Assembly: GCF_003434055.1 (NCBI RefSeq)
Contig: NZ_QVEX01000002.1
Location: 361,324-425,323, forward strand
Source: Enterocloster aldenensis
GTDB lineage: Bacteria; Bacillota; Clostridia; Lachnospirales; Lachnospiraceae
DNA: 64,000 nucleotides
Reading direction: 5' to 3'
Shown here: one piece after another, positions 33,259 through 41,599 of the stretch
Position numbering within the stretch: the first letter of the stretch is position 1
Layout of the letters: each line of letters starts with the position of its first letter
Notes under the pieces: generated by a model
What the model was told of the DNA's origin: nothing
Databases searched by the model: none
The model's input: the letters and a program-made list of their open reading frames with translations, nothing else
Made by a program: the position numbers and the translations under genes

Positions 33259-33879
33259 TTATGCGTCTGTGTCAGCCAGGGAGGCCAGATACCGGGAAAG
33301 GGCGGTTGCCTGGGCCTGGGCTGTCCGCTCCAATTCCTCCGTGAAAAAGAACGGGAGCGACCGGGCCGCCGAGTTGTAGATCAGGATGACAGAGAGAATC
33401 AGGTTGCCCAGCTCCTTGGGGGTGCATTTTTCCTGGGGTATCTGCCATAAGGCCAGCACCTGTTCATAAAACCGCGCCTGACCCTGCTGGTAGGTTTCAA
33501 AATCCTCCGGGCTTAAATGCTTATATACCCACATTTCCTCCTCTTGGGTCATCACAAAAAAATGGTGCTGGCGGCTATGTGTGACCATATCCAAAAAATG
33601 ATGGATTGTTTCTTCCAGGCCCATATCCTGGTTTTCCGCGCTTTGCTGTACTTCCCGGAGCAAAAGCGTGATCTCGTAATTGATGATGTGAATCACCAGC
33701 TCTGCCAGGGAGGTATAATAGTTTCCGTAAAAGAACGGCTTGGAGATGCCAACAGCTTGGAGGATGTCCTGGAGGGTGGTGCCTTTCAGTCCCCGCTGGG
33801 ACAGCATTTCCAGCCCCACCTCCAGCAGGTCCCGCCCTACCTGCTCCCGTTCTTCCTTGGAATAACCCTTTTTTGACAT
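33259..33879 (-). CDS. TetR-family transcriptional regulator
   Basis: A 206-residue regulator with an N-terminal TetR helix-turn-helix at about residues 10-56 (GLKGTTLQDILQAVGISKPF FYGNYYTSLAELV). The C-terminal ligand domain is helical and has no family-specific mark I can read. It lies 130 nt after the reductase operon on the same strand with its own promoter (ATGACA and TAAACT, 17 nt apart). Control of its neighbours is possible but no operator pair was seen. Confidence 0.9.
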   Translation of the reverse strand: MSKKGYSKEEREQVGRDLLEVGLEMLSQRGLKGTTLQDILQAVGISKPFFYGNYYTSLAELVIHIINYEITLLLREVQQSAENQDMGLEETIHHFLDMVTHSRQHHFFVMTQEEEMWVYKHLSPEDFETYQQGQARFYEQVLALWQIPQEKCTPKELGNLILSVILIYNSAARSLPFFFTEELERTAQAQATALSRYLASLADTDA

Positions 33880-33911
33880 GCCCTTACCGCCTTTTTATTT
33901 GAGATACCAAC

Positions 33912-33940
33912 AGTTTACCACAGCGGCGGGAAAATGTCAT
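33912..33940 (-). promoter_or_regulatory. Promoter of the TetR gene
   Basis: On the minus strand ATGACA (33935-33940), 17 nt, TAAACT (33912-33917), about 30 nt before the ATG. Only one mismatch to the -35 consensus and two to the -10 consensus. Confidence 0.5.
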
Positions 33941-34009
33941 GTATCCTTAATGAAAGGCTTGGAAAATAACTTTCTCAACTGCCTTTTTATTCATATATCC
34001 CCATCCCGC

Positions 34010-34582
34010 CTACCGTCTGCAGGGAACCGGCTTTCTTGGGCATTTCGGCTTTATCAATCCGGCCCTTACGATTGCGTCTTCATCACACGCGTTCAGGCAG
34101 GCGCCGCACTGGGTGCATTCGTCCTGGACAATGATGTGGACAAAGCGGGCTTTTCCCTGGATGGCGTCTTCTTCGCATTCATCCATACAGTCCCCGCAGC
34201 CAGTGCATCTGTCGGCCAGGATGTGATAGGTCATGAATTTTTTGCAGACTCCTGCTTTGCAGGCTTTTTTTCCGATGTGCTCCTCGAAGTCCGCAAAATG
34301 GGTCCGGATGGCAGTGAGGACAGCCTCTGCTATCTCCTCCCCTGTCTCGCAGAGGGACTGGGTTTTCATTACCTGACACAGGTCCTTCATAAGGTCCAGA
34401 TCCCCGCTGCGCCCTTTCTTCTCCGTGATGTCGCTTAAGGTCAGTTCAAGCTGGGTAATGCCTTCGTAGCCGAATACACATTTCCCGCAGGCCTGGCATT
34501 GGTTTGCCCTGACTTCTTTTAAGAGCATATCTACAATACATTCTGTGTCTTTCAGATTCTCTATCCGTTCCAATGTACTCAT
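34010..34582 (-). CDS. Iron-sulfur protein with NuoF-like C-terminal domain and two 4Fe-4S clusters
   Basis: A 190-residue protein. Residues 27-35 have C-x2-C-x2-C (ANQCQACGKCVFGYEGI), like the SLBB-adjacent 4Fe-4S domain of NuoF/HndC-type subunits. Further Cys follow at KKACKAGVCKK, and then a two-cluster ferredoxin domain (DRCTGCGDCMDECEEDAIQG and DECTQCGACLNACDEDAIV). No flavin or NAD domain is present, so it acts as an electron carrier subunit. Start 34582 is preferred (GGGGG eight nt upstream). It follows the large flavin/Fe-S fusion protein by 13 nt and is last in the reductase operon. Confidence 0.82.
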   Translation of the reverse strand: MSTLERIENLKDTECIVDMLLKEVRANQCQACGKCVFGYEGITQLELTLSDITEKKGRSGDLDLMKDLCQVMKTQSLCETGEEIAEAVLTAIRTHFADFEEHIGKKACKAGVCKKFMTYHILADRCTGCGDCMDECEEDAIQGKARFVHIIVQDECTQCGACLNACDEDAIVRAGLIKPKCPRKPVPCRR

Positions 34583-34595
34583 TGCGGACACCCCC

Positions 34596-36686
34596 TTAAT
34601 ATTCATTCCACAGCTTTGGTTTCGTAAGCTGGAGCCTTAAGTCGCACTGAAGGCATCTGGCTGCCTCGCACATGGCCTGCTCACAGGTGAACGGCTCTTC
34701 CACCGGCGTAAAGTCCTGCACCCTCTGGTCCGGCTGTGCTGTCCGGGGTTGGCTGCGCTTTCGTCCTGCAAAATCTTCCATCCGTCCAATGTATGGCGGC
34801 GGGGTTTCCTTTTCCAGAAGCATCTCGCTTATATCACCGTCCCCACCCAGATATAAATCCATCTGTTCCGCTACCCTGCGTCCTGCCGCGATTGCCTCAA
34901 TGACGGATTTTGTCCCGGTCACAGCGTCTCCTGCCGCGTATACGCCTTCCAGGCTGGTACGCTGGTTTGCGTCTGCCAGGATATAGGGTCCGTGGGTCAG
35001 CTCAAGCCCCATCTGCTCCGTGCCCTCCGGCTTCTGTCCAACCGCGAATATGACATAATCCACAGGAATCACCTGGTTTGTCCCCTCTTCCAGCTCAATG
35101 ACCGCCTTCCTGTTTTCATCAAAATAAAAACGGTTTACCTTCTGGAGTTCCACGCCCTCCACCCGGTCTGTCCCCGTAATGCGCAGGAAGGAATGGGCTG
35201 CATGGAGAAGGATGCCTTCTTCTGCGCCTTCCGCAATTTCTTCCGGCGTGGAGGTCATCTGCTGTTCATTTTCCAGACAGGCTATATGCACCTCTTCCGC
35301 CCCCAGGCGGAGGGCTGTCCTGGCACAGTCATAGGCAACATTGCCGCCGCCAAGGACCATGACCCTTCCGCTTAAGGGAAGCGGTGTCCCAAGTCTTGCC
35401 TGTTTCAGGAAATCGGTGTTCACATATACCTGGGGAAGGCTGCTTCCCTCAATGGGAAGCCTGGTTCCCTTGTGTGTCCCCACCGCCACAAGCACTGTGT
35501 CATATCCCTGTTTCAAAAGCTGGTCCGGGGATTGTGGCTGCGTGTCTGTCCTCAATTCAATTCCCGCTTCCAGGATGGTATGGATTTCCCGGTCCAAAAG
35601 CGAATCCGGCAGACGGTACGCCGGGATTCCGTACCGGCACTGACCTCCGGCTTTTGGATTTTTTTCAAACACGGTCACCTCATGTCCCTTTTTCGCCAGA
35701 TAATAGGCAGCGGTCAGTCCGGCCGGACCGGCGCCCATGACAGCTGCTTTCTTTCCTGTGGCCGGTTCCCTGCGGACACGTGTTTTCCATGCGCCGCTGT
35801 CATTTGCAGCCGCTGCCCGTTTTAACCTGCACACGGAAAGGGGGGCGTCCAGTTCATTCCTCTTGCATTCGCCCTCGCAGGCATGGTTGCAGATACTTCC
35901 CAGCGTCTCAGGAAACGGTACCTTTTCACGGACAACCGCTGCCGCCTTGTCAAAATCCCCTTCCCTGATATAGCGTATGTACCTGGGGATATCGATATGG
36001 GCCGGACAGGTGCTTTGGCAGGGCACGATGTTTTCTGCCATGGAACGGTTTTCTTTCATGATTTTCACCTGGTCCATGATGGAACCCGTGGGACAGACCT
36101 CAATACATGCCCCGCAGAAGCGGCATCCTGCTTCCTTTAAGGACTTTCCCTCGGGAATGCCTGCCCGTACCCCTGCGTCTGTCTTAATATAATCCAGCAC
36201 CTTTACGCCCCGAAGGTCCTGACAGGCGCGGATGCATCTTCCGCAGCGGACGCATCTGGTAAACAGATGGGATATCAGGGGATTGCTGTCGTCATTGGCA
36301 GTACTTCTGGATTTCTTCCTCCAGCGCTCCGGGCTGACGCCCATGTACTGGTACATGGACTGGAGTTCGCATCTGCCATATTTGGGACAGCCCGTACAGT
36401 CTGCGGGGTGGGTTGCCAGGATCAGCTCCATGGCCATTTTCCTCACCTTCTCCGCCTCTGGCCCGCTGACCCTGATCCTCATGCCATCCTTTGCCATGGT
36501 TTCACACGCCGGCGCCGCACCGCTGCCGCCTTCGATTTCCACGGAGCACAGGCGGCAGCCTCCCTTGGCTTCAAGGTCCGGATGGCTGCAAAGATGGGGG
36601 ATGAAAACATTGGCGGCCAAGGCAGCCTCCAGCACGGACTGGCCCTCTTTTGCTTCTATTTCTTTTCCGTCGATTGTGATTTTCAT
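34596..36686 (-). CDS. NuoG-like / GltD-like fusion oxidoreductase
   Basis: A 696-residue fusion. Residues 1-80 are a 2Fe-2S domain (HLCSHPDLEAKGGCRLCSVE). Next are a NuoG/HydA-type Cys-rich helix (HPADCTGCPKYGRCELQ) and two 4Fe-4S motifs (TRCVRCGRCIRACQ; CRFCGACIEVCPTGSI). From about residue 225 on it is a glutamate-synthase-small-subunit-like NAD(P)H/FAD module (CQSTCPAHIDIPRYIRYIRE, AVMGAGPAGLTAAYYLAKKG, MVLGGGNVAYDCARTALRLG, GVYAAGDAVTGTKSV). It would take electrons from NAD(P)H or ferredoxin and pass them to a partner reductase. Clear AGGAG site. It lies between the flavoprotein reductase and the small Fe-S protein. Confidence 0.87.
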   Translation of the reverse strand: MKITIDGKEIEAKEGQSVLEAALAANVFIPHLCSHPDLEAKGGCRLCSVEIEGGSGAAPACETMAKDGMRIRVSGPEAEKVRKMAMELILATHPADCTGCPKYGRCELQSMYQYMGVSPERWRKKSRSTANDDSNPLISHLFTRCVRCGRCIRACQDLRGVKVLDYIKTDAGVRAGIPEGKSLKEAGCRFCGACIEVCPTGSIMDQVKIMKENRSMAENIVPCQSTCPAHIDIPRYIRYIREGDFDKAAAVVREKVPFPETLGSICNHACEGECKRNELDAPLSVCRLKRAAAANDSGAWKTRVRREPATGKKAAVMGAGPAGLTAAYYLAKKGHEVTVFEKNPKAGGQCRYGIPAYRLPDSLLDREIHTILEAGIELRTDTQPQSPDQLLKQGYDTVLVAVGTHKGTRLPIEGSSLPQVYVNTDFLKQARLGTPLPLSGRVMVLGGGNVAYDCARTALRLGAEEVHIACLENEQQMTSTPEEIAEGAEEGILLHAAHSFLRITGTDRVEGVELQKVNRFYFDENRKAVIELEEGTNQVIPVDYVIFAVGQKPEGTEQMGLELTHGPYILADANQRTSLEGVYAAGDAVTGTKSVIEAIAAGRRVAEQMDLYLGGDGDISEMLLEKETPPPYIGRMEDFAGRKRSQPRTAQPDQRVQDFTPVEEPFTCEQAMCEAARCLQCDLRLQLTKPKLWNEY

Positions 36687-36743
36687 TTTTTCACTCCTGT
36701 TTCAGGACCGGATACAAAGACCCGGTCCGTCCATGTCCTGGTA

Positions 36744-38231
36744 TCAGTACTCAAACCCATCCAGCTCCGCCGCCGCGTTTTCGCCTGCAATGCGTCCGCT
36801 GTTCAGGCAGAAGCCCATGGTATTGCCCGCAAGGATAAATGGATAGCTGTCCCCGAAAATATTGCATGCGTCCGTCCCAACGCAGTACAATCCCGGAATC
36901 ACCTTTGCCTCCTGGGTCATGGCCTGCGTCCTGTGGTTAATCTTGACGCCTCCCAGGGAGCCGTACGCGCCTACGTTCTGCCGGCAGCAATAAAACGGCG
37001 CCTTGGCAATGGGCTGCATGTAATGCCTGTCTTTTTCAAATATCTCATCAAACCCGGCTTCGCACATCTCATTGTATTCCTCCACCTGCGCAGCCAGCCC
37101 CTCCGGGTCGATTCCTGCCTTCTGTGCAAGTTCCTCAAGGGTATCTGCCTGTGTTATGGGTTCATAGCCATCCGCCAGGTCCCTTTCCCACTGCTCGTCA
37201 AAATGGTCGTACAGGTCATGGGGATGCACATGGCTTACAATGTCCGGACCTTTCTTTTTATACTTTTTCAGCAGCTTGCTGTCAAAGATGGAAAAAGCCA
37301 CGCTGCCCGGCTGTGCCGTGATTGCATTGCCTGTGAAAGTGGTATTGCCAATCTGGTCCTCGGGCATGAATCTCTGTCCGTTGCGGTTCACCCACAGACA
37401 TGGCTGGCGGAATGCGCCGTCCAGGATAAAGTGGTTCATATTATCCGGAAGCTGGTACATAAGTTCCATTGTGCAGGGTTCCTTTCCCGCGCCGGCCTCC
37501 CATGCCATACGCAGGCCGTCCCCCTTCATTCCTGGAATCGCAAAGTTGAAAATGGTCTTTCCGAACTCATATCCTGTTTCTTCTTTAATCATGGCCGGGT
37601 TGTCCCCAAAGCCGCCTGTTGCAAGAATGACGGAATTGGCCCTTGCCTCTATTTCTTCCCCGTCCTTGTCTTTTGCCAGCACGCCTGCTGCGCGGCCGTC
37701 CTCCATGATGATTTTATGAACCGGCGTCTCAAGGAGGAATTCCACGCCCAGTTCCTTGGCCCTTTCCGTCATTTTCTTGGTCATGGCCGTGGCCGCCCTG
37801 GGTCCGGGGATCCCGCCTCCCTCGGGCTTGCACACATGCCATGTGAACTCGCCGTCCGAATAAGCCCTTGTGTCCTCCGGCGCACCAAAAGCCCTCTGCA
37901 CGCCTGCAAACTCCACGCCCATGTCCATCAGCCAGTCAATGGTATCTCCTGATTTAAAGTAATAGTCGCGGACCATCCTGGCATCCACACGATAGTGGGT
38001 GAAATACATGTGCTTGCGGAATGCCTCCCCCGGGGTCAGGGAAATCATGTGCTCCCTCTGAATCCTGGAGCCGACCCCCAGGGGCCCCATTCCCATGTTG
38101 GCCGCGCCTCCGGTGGTGCCGGACTTTTCAAACACCAGTACCCTGGCCCCGTTCTCTGCCGCCGATATGGCTGCCGCAAGGCCGGAAAGGCCGGCAGCTG
38201 CTACAATAATGTCTGTTTCCATCTTCTTCAT
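36744..38231 (-). CDS. FAD-dependent reductase of the fumarate-reductase flavoprotein type
   Basis: A 495-residue FAD_binding_2 protein. The dinucleotide site reads VAAAGLSGLAAAISAAENGA, with the first Gly of G-x-G-x-x-G replaced by Ala. The family features LATGGFGDNPAMI, a central substrate domain, and GLYCVGTDACNIFGDSYPFI are present. No signal peptide or FMN-binding domain is present, so it is cytosolic. Such proteins reduce C=C bonds of acids such as fumarate, urocanate or cinnamates; the substrate here is unknown. GGAGG site. It follows the OYE-type reductase gene by 43 nt. Confidence 0.85.
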   Translation of the reverse strand: MKKMETDIIVAAAGLSGLAAAISAAENGARVLVFEKSGTTGGAANMGMGPLGVGSRIQREHMISLTPGEAFRKHMYFTHYRVDARMVRDYYFKSGDTIDWLMDMGVEFAGVQRAFGAPEDTRAYSDGEFTWHVCKPEGGGIPGPRAATAMTKKMTERAKELGVEFLLETPVHKIIMEDGRAAGVLAKDKDGEEIEARANSVILATGGFGDNPAMIKEETGYEFGKTIFNFAIPGMKGDGLRMAWEAGAGKEPCTMELMYQLPDNMNHFILDGAFRQPCLWVNRNGQRFMPEDQIGNTTFTGNAITAQPGSVAFSIFDSKLLKKYKKKGPDIVSHVHPHDLYDHFDEQWERDLADGYEPITQADTLEELAQKAGIDPEGLAAQVEEYNEMCEAGFDEIFEKDRHYMQPIAKAPFYCCRQNVGAYGSLGGVKINHRTQAMTQEAKVIPGLYCVGTDACNIFGDSYPFILAGNTMGFCLNSGRIAGENAAAELDGFEY

Positions 38232-38274
38232 GGTTCTTCCTCCATTTTCTTTTATCCATATTTATCCGGGCGGA

Positions 38275-40290
38275 TTATACAATATCAATGGCTGCTTCAT
38301 ATCCCCCATGGACCGCGTCGCCTACTTTTCCGGCTGTGCGGCAATCACCGATTACATAAGTCTTAATGTCCCCGGTCATCTTAAGTATCTCCTGCACGGC
38401 GGACTGGTCTGCCTTCATCCCCATGGAATATATGCAGGTATCTGCGGGAATCAGCTCCGCCCTGCCGTCCTGTTCCACCACAACGCCTTCTTCCGTGAAT
38501 TCCAGCACCTTTGTATGTAACATCTGCTTCAGGCCACGTTTATCCATCTCGTCCAAAAGCGCGTTTCTGTAGTATCCGAATGTCTCAAAAGCCATCATCC
38601 CCTGCATCTCAACCACGGTCACATCATGGCCGTGCCCTGCCAGGTGAAGACCCACTTCGCATCCCACCAGCCCTCCGCCGGCAAGGACAACCCGCTTCCC
38701 AATCCTATCCATGCCGTGATACGCCTCCAGCGCGTTCATGGCCCGGTCAATTCCCTTGATGGGCGGTTTGACCGGATGGGCGCCGACCGCTATGATTACA
38801 GCGTCCGGTTTTATCTCATCCAGGATTTCCCTGGAACAGATTGTACCCATACGGATATCCGGACAGCTCTCCCTTGCCTCACGGATCAGAAGGTTCTTAA
38901 AGTTCCTCAGATCCGCCTTATCCTCGTCCTGGTCCGTAAAATTAATGGTGCCGCCCAGTTCCCCTGTTTTTTCCAGAAGCGTCACCCTATGTCCGCGCTT
39001 TGACGCGGTAACTGCTGCCTGAAGGCCGCCCACGCCGCCGCCCACAATGAGTATCTTCCTGCTTTCTGCGGGATAGGGATGCCTGTCTTCATACCATCCA
39101 AACCCGGAATCCGGGTTAATGGCGCAGCGCCCCATGGACGCCGGGCTGTAAATGCGGTCAACCTCTTCCTTGGAAAGTCCTTTCTCCCAGAGGGGGACAT
39201 CGGTCTTGTGCTCGCAGAAACCGGGGTAGCAGGAGAAGCATCTGACGCATTTACGTATATAGTCTTCCCTTCCCGAAAATGCCTTGTTCGGAAATTCCGG
39301 GTCTGCAAAGCCCTGACGTCCCAGTTCAATGAAATCCGCTTTTCCATCCCTGATTACCTGGTCCGCAAAAGCCGGGTCATTAATCCCGCCAATGACAGCC
39401 ACCTTTGATTTAGTGACTGCCGCCTTGACTTTTGCTGCAAACTCAACATTGACCCCGTGCACGTCAAAGAAATCCGAAAAGGTCTGGGTCTGGTTCCCCG
39501 CCCATTTAAGGCCGTTGGAAACATGGATGATGTCGGCCATCCCGTCGATTTCCCGGCAGAACCCCACCATATCCCGGATGTCCATGCCGCCGTCCACACC
39601 GTCCTCTGCCGACATGCGCAGTTCCAGGATCATGTCTTCCCCAATGCCTTCCCGCACCGCTTCCAGGATCATTTTCGGAAAACGGGCGCGGTTTTCCATA
39701 CTTCCGCCGAATTCATCGGTCCTGTGGTTGGTCCAGGGTGAAATAAACTGCTGGATGTTAAACCCATGCCCTCCGTGAACCAGGACGCCGTCAAACCCGC
39801 AGGCCTTTGCAAATTTTGATATCCTGCGGTAGTCGTTGCAGATTTTTTCCATCATTCCCAGGTTCAGTGCATAAACCTGCACCCCGTCCTCCCGGACATA
39901 AGCGTCCGGCCCCCAGGGGACATGAGGGGCTTTTGTCTCAGCCACAGCGCCTTCGTGGGAAAACTCAAGGTAGGCAAGGGCGCCGTGCTTCTTGATACGG
40001 TCCGCATATTCCTTCACCTTTTTAAAGTCTTCCCCGTCATAGTCATCCATGTCAATAGCCCGTTCCATGAACAGTGTGGTCCCCTCTTCATTGTTAACCG
40101 GAAGCTCGCCGGTGGATACGGCGGCAAACCCGCCTTTTGCCCGGTTCTCCACCATACGGTATACATTTTCAGCAATCTCCGGCAGAAAAAACACGGAATG
40201 CGCAAACAAGGTAGGGGCTGCAATCAAGCGGTTTCTGTAGACCTTTCCCCGGATGGTCATGGGGCTTTCCAGATATGTGAATTTACTCAT
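38275..40290 (-). CDS. Old-yellow-enzyme-type enoate/dienoyl reductase (FMN, FAD, 4Fe-4S)
   Basis: A 671-residue protein of the 2,4-dienoyl-CoA reductase / enoate reductase / BaiCD family. An N-terminal FMN TIM barrel (FTYLESPMTIRGKVYRNRLI ... VLVHGGHGFNIQQFISPWTN HRTDEFGGSMENR) is followed by 4Fe-4S cysteines (CVRCFSCYPGFC near residue 340) and MGRCAINPDSGFG. The C-terminal half is an FAD/NAD(P)H domain (KILIVGGGVGGLQAAVTASK). Family role is reduction of a conjugated C=C bond. Start 40290 has AAGGAGG seven nt upstream. It begins a transcription unit with its own TTTGTGC-type operator. Confidence 0.88.
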   Translation of the reverse strand: MSKFTYLESPMTIRGKVYRNRLIAAPTLFAHSVFFLPEIAENVYRMVENRAKGGFAAVSTGELPVNNEEGTTLFMERAIDMDDYDGEDFKKVKEYADRIKKHGALAYLEFSHEGAVAETKAPHVPWGPDAYVREDGVQVYALNLGMMEKICNDYRRISKFAKACGFDGVLVHGGHGFNIQQFISPWTNHRTDEFGGSMENRARFPKMILEAVREGIGEDMILELRMSAEDGVDGGMDIRDMVGFCREIDGMADIIHVSNGLKWAGNQTQTFSDFFDVHGVNVEFAAKVKAAVTKSKVAVIGGINDPAFADQVIRDGKADFIELGRQGFADPEFPNKAFSGREDYIRKCVRCFSCYPGFCEHKTDVPLWEKGLSKEEVDRIYSPASMGRCAINPDSGFGWYEDRHPYPAESRKILIVGGGVGGLQAAVTASKRGHRVTLLEKTGELGGTINFTDQDEDKADLRNFKNLLIREARESCPDIRMGTICSREILDEIKPDAVIIAVGAHPVKPPIKGIDRAMNALEAYHGMDRIGKRVVLAGGGLVGCEVGLHLAGHGHDVTVVEMQGMMAFETFGYYRNALLDEMDKRGLKQMLHTKVLEFTEEGVVVEQDGRAELIPADTCIYSMGMKADQSAVQEILKMTGDIKTYVIGDCRTAGKVGDAVHGGYEAAIDIV

Positions 40291-40353
40291 ATGTCCTCCT
40301 TTTCGTTTAAACCCTAATGGAACCTGAATTCCTGATTGTCCTGTATGGTTCAA

Positions 40354-40440
40354 ATTATAAAGGATTCACAACCCCTTCACATCATGCCTGCACCTTATGT
40401 TTCCTTACATATACAGCCTGTTTTTGTGCAAAGGCACAAA
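40354..40440 (-). promoter_or_regulatory. Promoter and TTTGTGC-N4-GCACAAA palindrome (operator 2)
   Basis: A perfect 18-bp inverted repeat at 40423-40440, then exactly 63 nt, then TATAAT (40354-40359) on the minus strand. There is no good -35. The same 63-nt distance holds at the thiolase operon. This implies an activator bound about 80 bp upstream of the start, and that the OYE-type gene is transcribed separately from the flavodoxin-like gene before it. Confidence 0.7.
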
Positions 40441-40451
40441 CCCATTTTGCC

Positions 40452-41396
40452 CTAAACGCTTTTAAACTGTTTGTCTTTATATTTCTGAAGCCTTTCCTGT
40501 ACCAGCTTCAGCTTCTCAGAATCCCCATAGAACCCGCCTTCGGTGCAGCCGATTTCCTCCAGGTGCCTTGCCCTTCCAGCCACCGTGGTGCGGTCCTTCA
40601 GGTATCCGTCTTCCCGGATGATGAATTTCCATTTTCCATCCCCTGCCTTTTCCAGATTGCCGCCCGCGCCGCAGACCTGGCATTCCACCGGATAGTGGAG
40701 CCCGTCCCACTGGGGTTCCCCCAGCACCAGGGCATTGGAATGGCAGTTTGGGCACCAGCCCATATCCTCATCCCCCAGCCAGGTCCGTTCTTCTGCCGGT
40801 GTATGGATTGCTGTCATGATGTTTTCGCCCATCTTCCTTGCCCGTGCCATCAGCCCTTCATCCAGCAGGCACTGCGCCCGGCCCGGCACCCTTGTGGCCA
40901 GTATCATGTCCACCACCTTCATATCGGTTGTAAACATGGTTGCCTGCATGGCCTCCAGGGCCATGGACTGCCACGCCCTGGTGGAACCGCCTGCGCAGAT
41001 CAGCCCCGCAACCCTGTCCTTATGTTCAATTGCACCAATCGTCTCTAAAAATGCAGTTTCATAGCTTAAACTCCTCTGTGCAAATATCAGGTATTCAGCA
41101 TTGGGCATCAAATCATAGGTTGGCGCAGAAAAAATCACGGCGTCCTGGGCCAGCATGACCTCCATGATTTTCTTTTTATCATCCTTTGCATCCAGCACGC
41201 AGCCCACATTCTTCCCCTGGGCCATGCCCCTTGTGCAGGAAGTGCATCCCGTGCAGCTTTCAATGTGGTAATCCTTCAGATTAACCATGGTTATCTCTGC
41301 GCCTGCCTCCTCACAGTACATAAGCGCTTCTTTTAACAGTATCTCGCTGTTGCTGTCCTTTCTTCCCGCGGTAATACCCATTACTTTTACTGACAT
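40452..41396 (-). CDS. Iron-sulfur flavoprotein / NADPH-dependent FMN reductase family
   Basis: A 314-residue flavodoxin-fold protein. It starts MSVKVMGITAGRKDSNSEIL, then has ESCTGCTSCTRG followed by VGC, the compact C-x2-C-x2-C...C arrangement of iron-sulfur flavoproteins (the last gap is longer than usual). FSAPTYDLMPNAEYLIF is the FMN loop. After residue 210 it has an extra zinc ribbon (MGWCPNCHSNAL ... ECQVCGAGG), not usual for the family. It should shuttle electrons. Start 41396 follows AGGAGG. It is divergent from the second PucR-type regulator. Confidence 0.82.
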   Translation of the reverse strand: MSVKVMGITAGRKDSNSEILLKEALMYCEEAGAEITMVNLKDYHIESCTGCTSCTRGMAQGKNVGCVLDAKDDKKKIMEVMLAQDAVIFSAPTYDLMPNAEYLIFAQRSLSYETAFLETIGAIEHKDRVAGLICAGGSTRAWQSMALEAMQATMFTTDMKVVDMILATRVPGRAQCLLDEGLMARARKMGENIMTAIHTPAEERTWLGDEDMGWCPNCHSNALVLGEPQWDGLHYPVECQVCGAGGNLEKAGDGKWKFIIREDGYLKDRTTVAGRARHLEEIGCTEGGFYGDSEKLKLVQERLQKYKDKQFKSV

Positions 41397-41463
41397 TTTC
41401 TTTCCTCCTGGACTTTTGTCTGATTTGTCTTTTCTAACAGATGTTACGGATGAATGGTTGGAA

Positions 41464-41492
41464 TTGAAACCCGTCCGCAAATCTGTTATACT
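41464..41492 (+). promoter_or_regulatory. Promoter of PucR-type regulator 2
   Basis: TTGAAA (41464-41469), 17 nt, TATACT (41487-41492). AACAGAT (41436-41442) and ATCTGTT (41481-41487) form spaced inverted arms around the promoter. Confidence 0.55.
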
Positions 41493-41570
41493 TTATGTAA
41501 AATATAACAGTTATTTTTTTAACAAGCATCCATTCCAAGTCGGATATCATCCGCTATCATCTGCTGTTTT

Positions 41571-41586
41571 TCAGACATTTGTCTGA
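41571..41586. promoter_or_regulatory. TCAGACA-tt-TGTCTGA palindrome before regulator 2
   Basis: A perfect 7+7 inverted repeat between the promoter and the ATG at 41600, ending just before GGAGG. It is well placed for autorepression and differs from the TTTGTGC-type sites. Confidence 0.6.
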
Positions 41587-41599
41587 TTGGAGGTATAAC

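Noticed and set aside
36267..37952. A 561-codon open frame on the plus strand
   Set aside because: It lies antisense to the NuoG-GltD fusion and FAD reductase genes, crosses their boundary, has no ribosome site and reads as low-complexity Arg/His/Leu-rich sequence with no family features. It is a shadow of GC-rich coding DNA.
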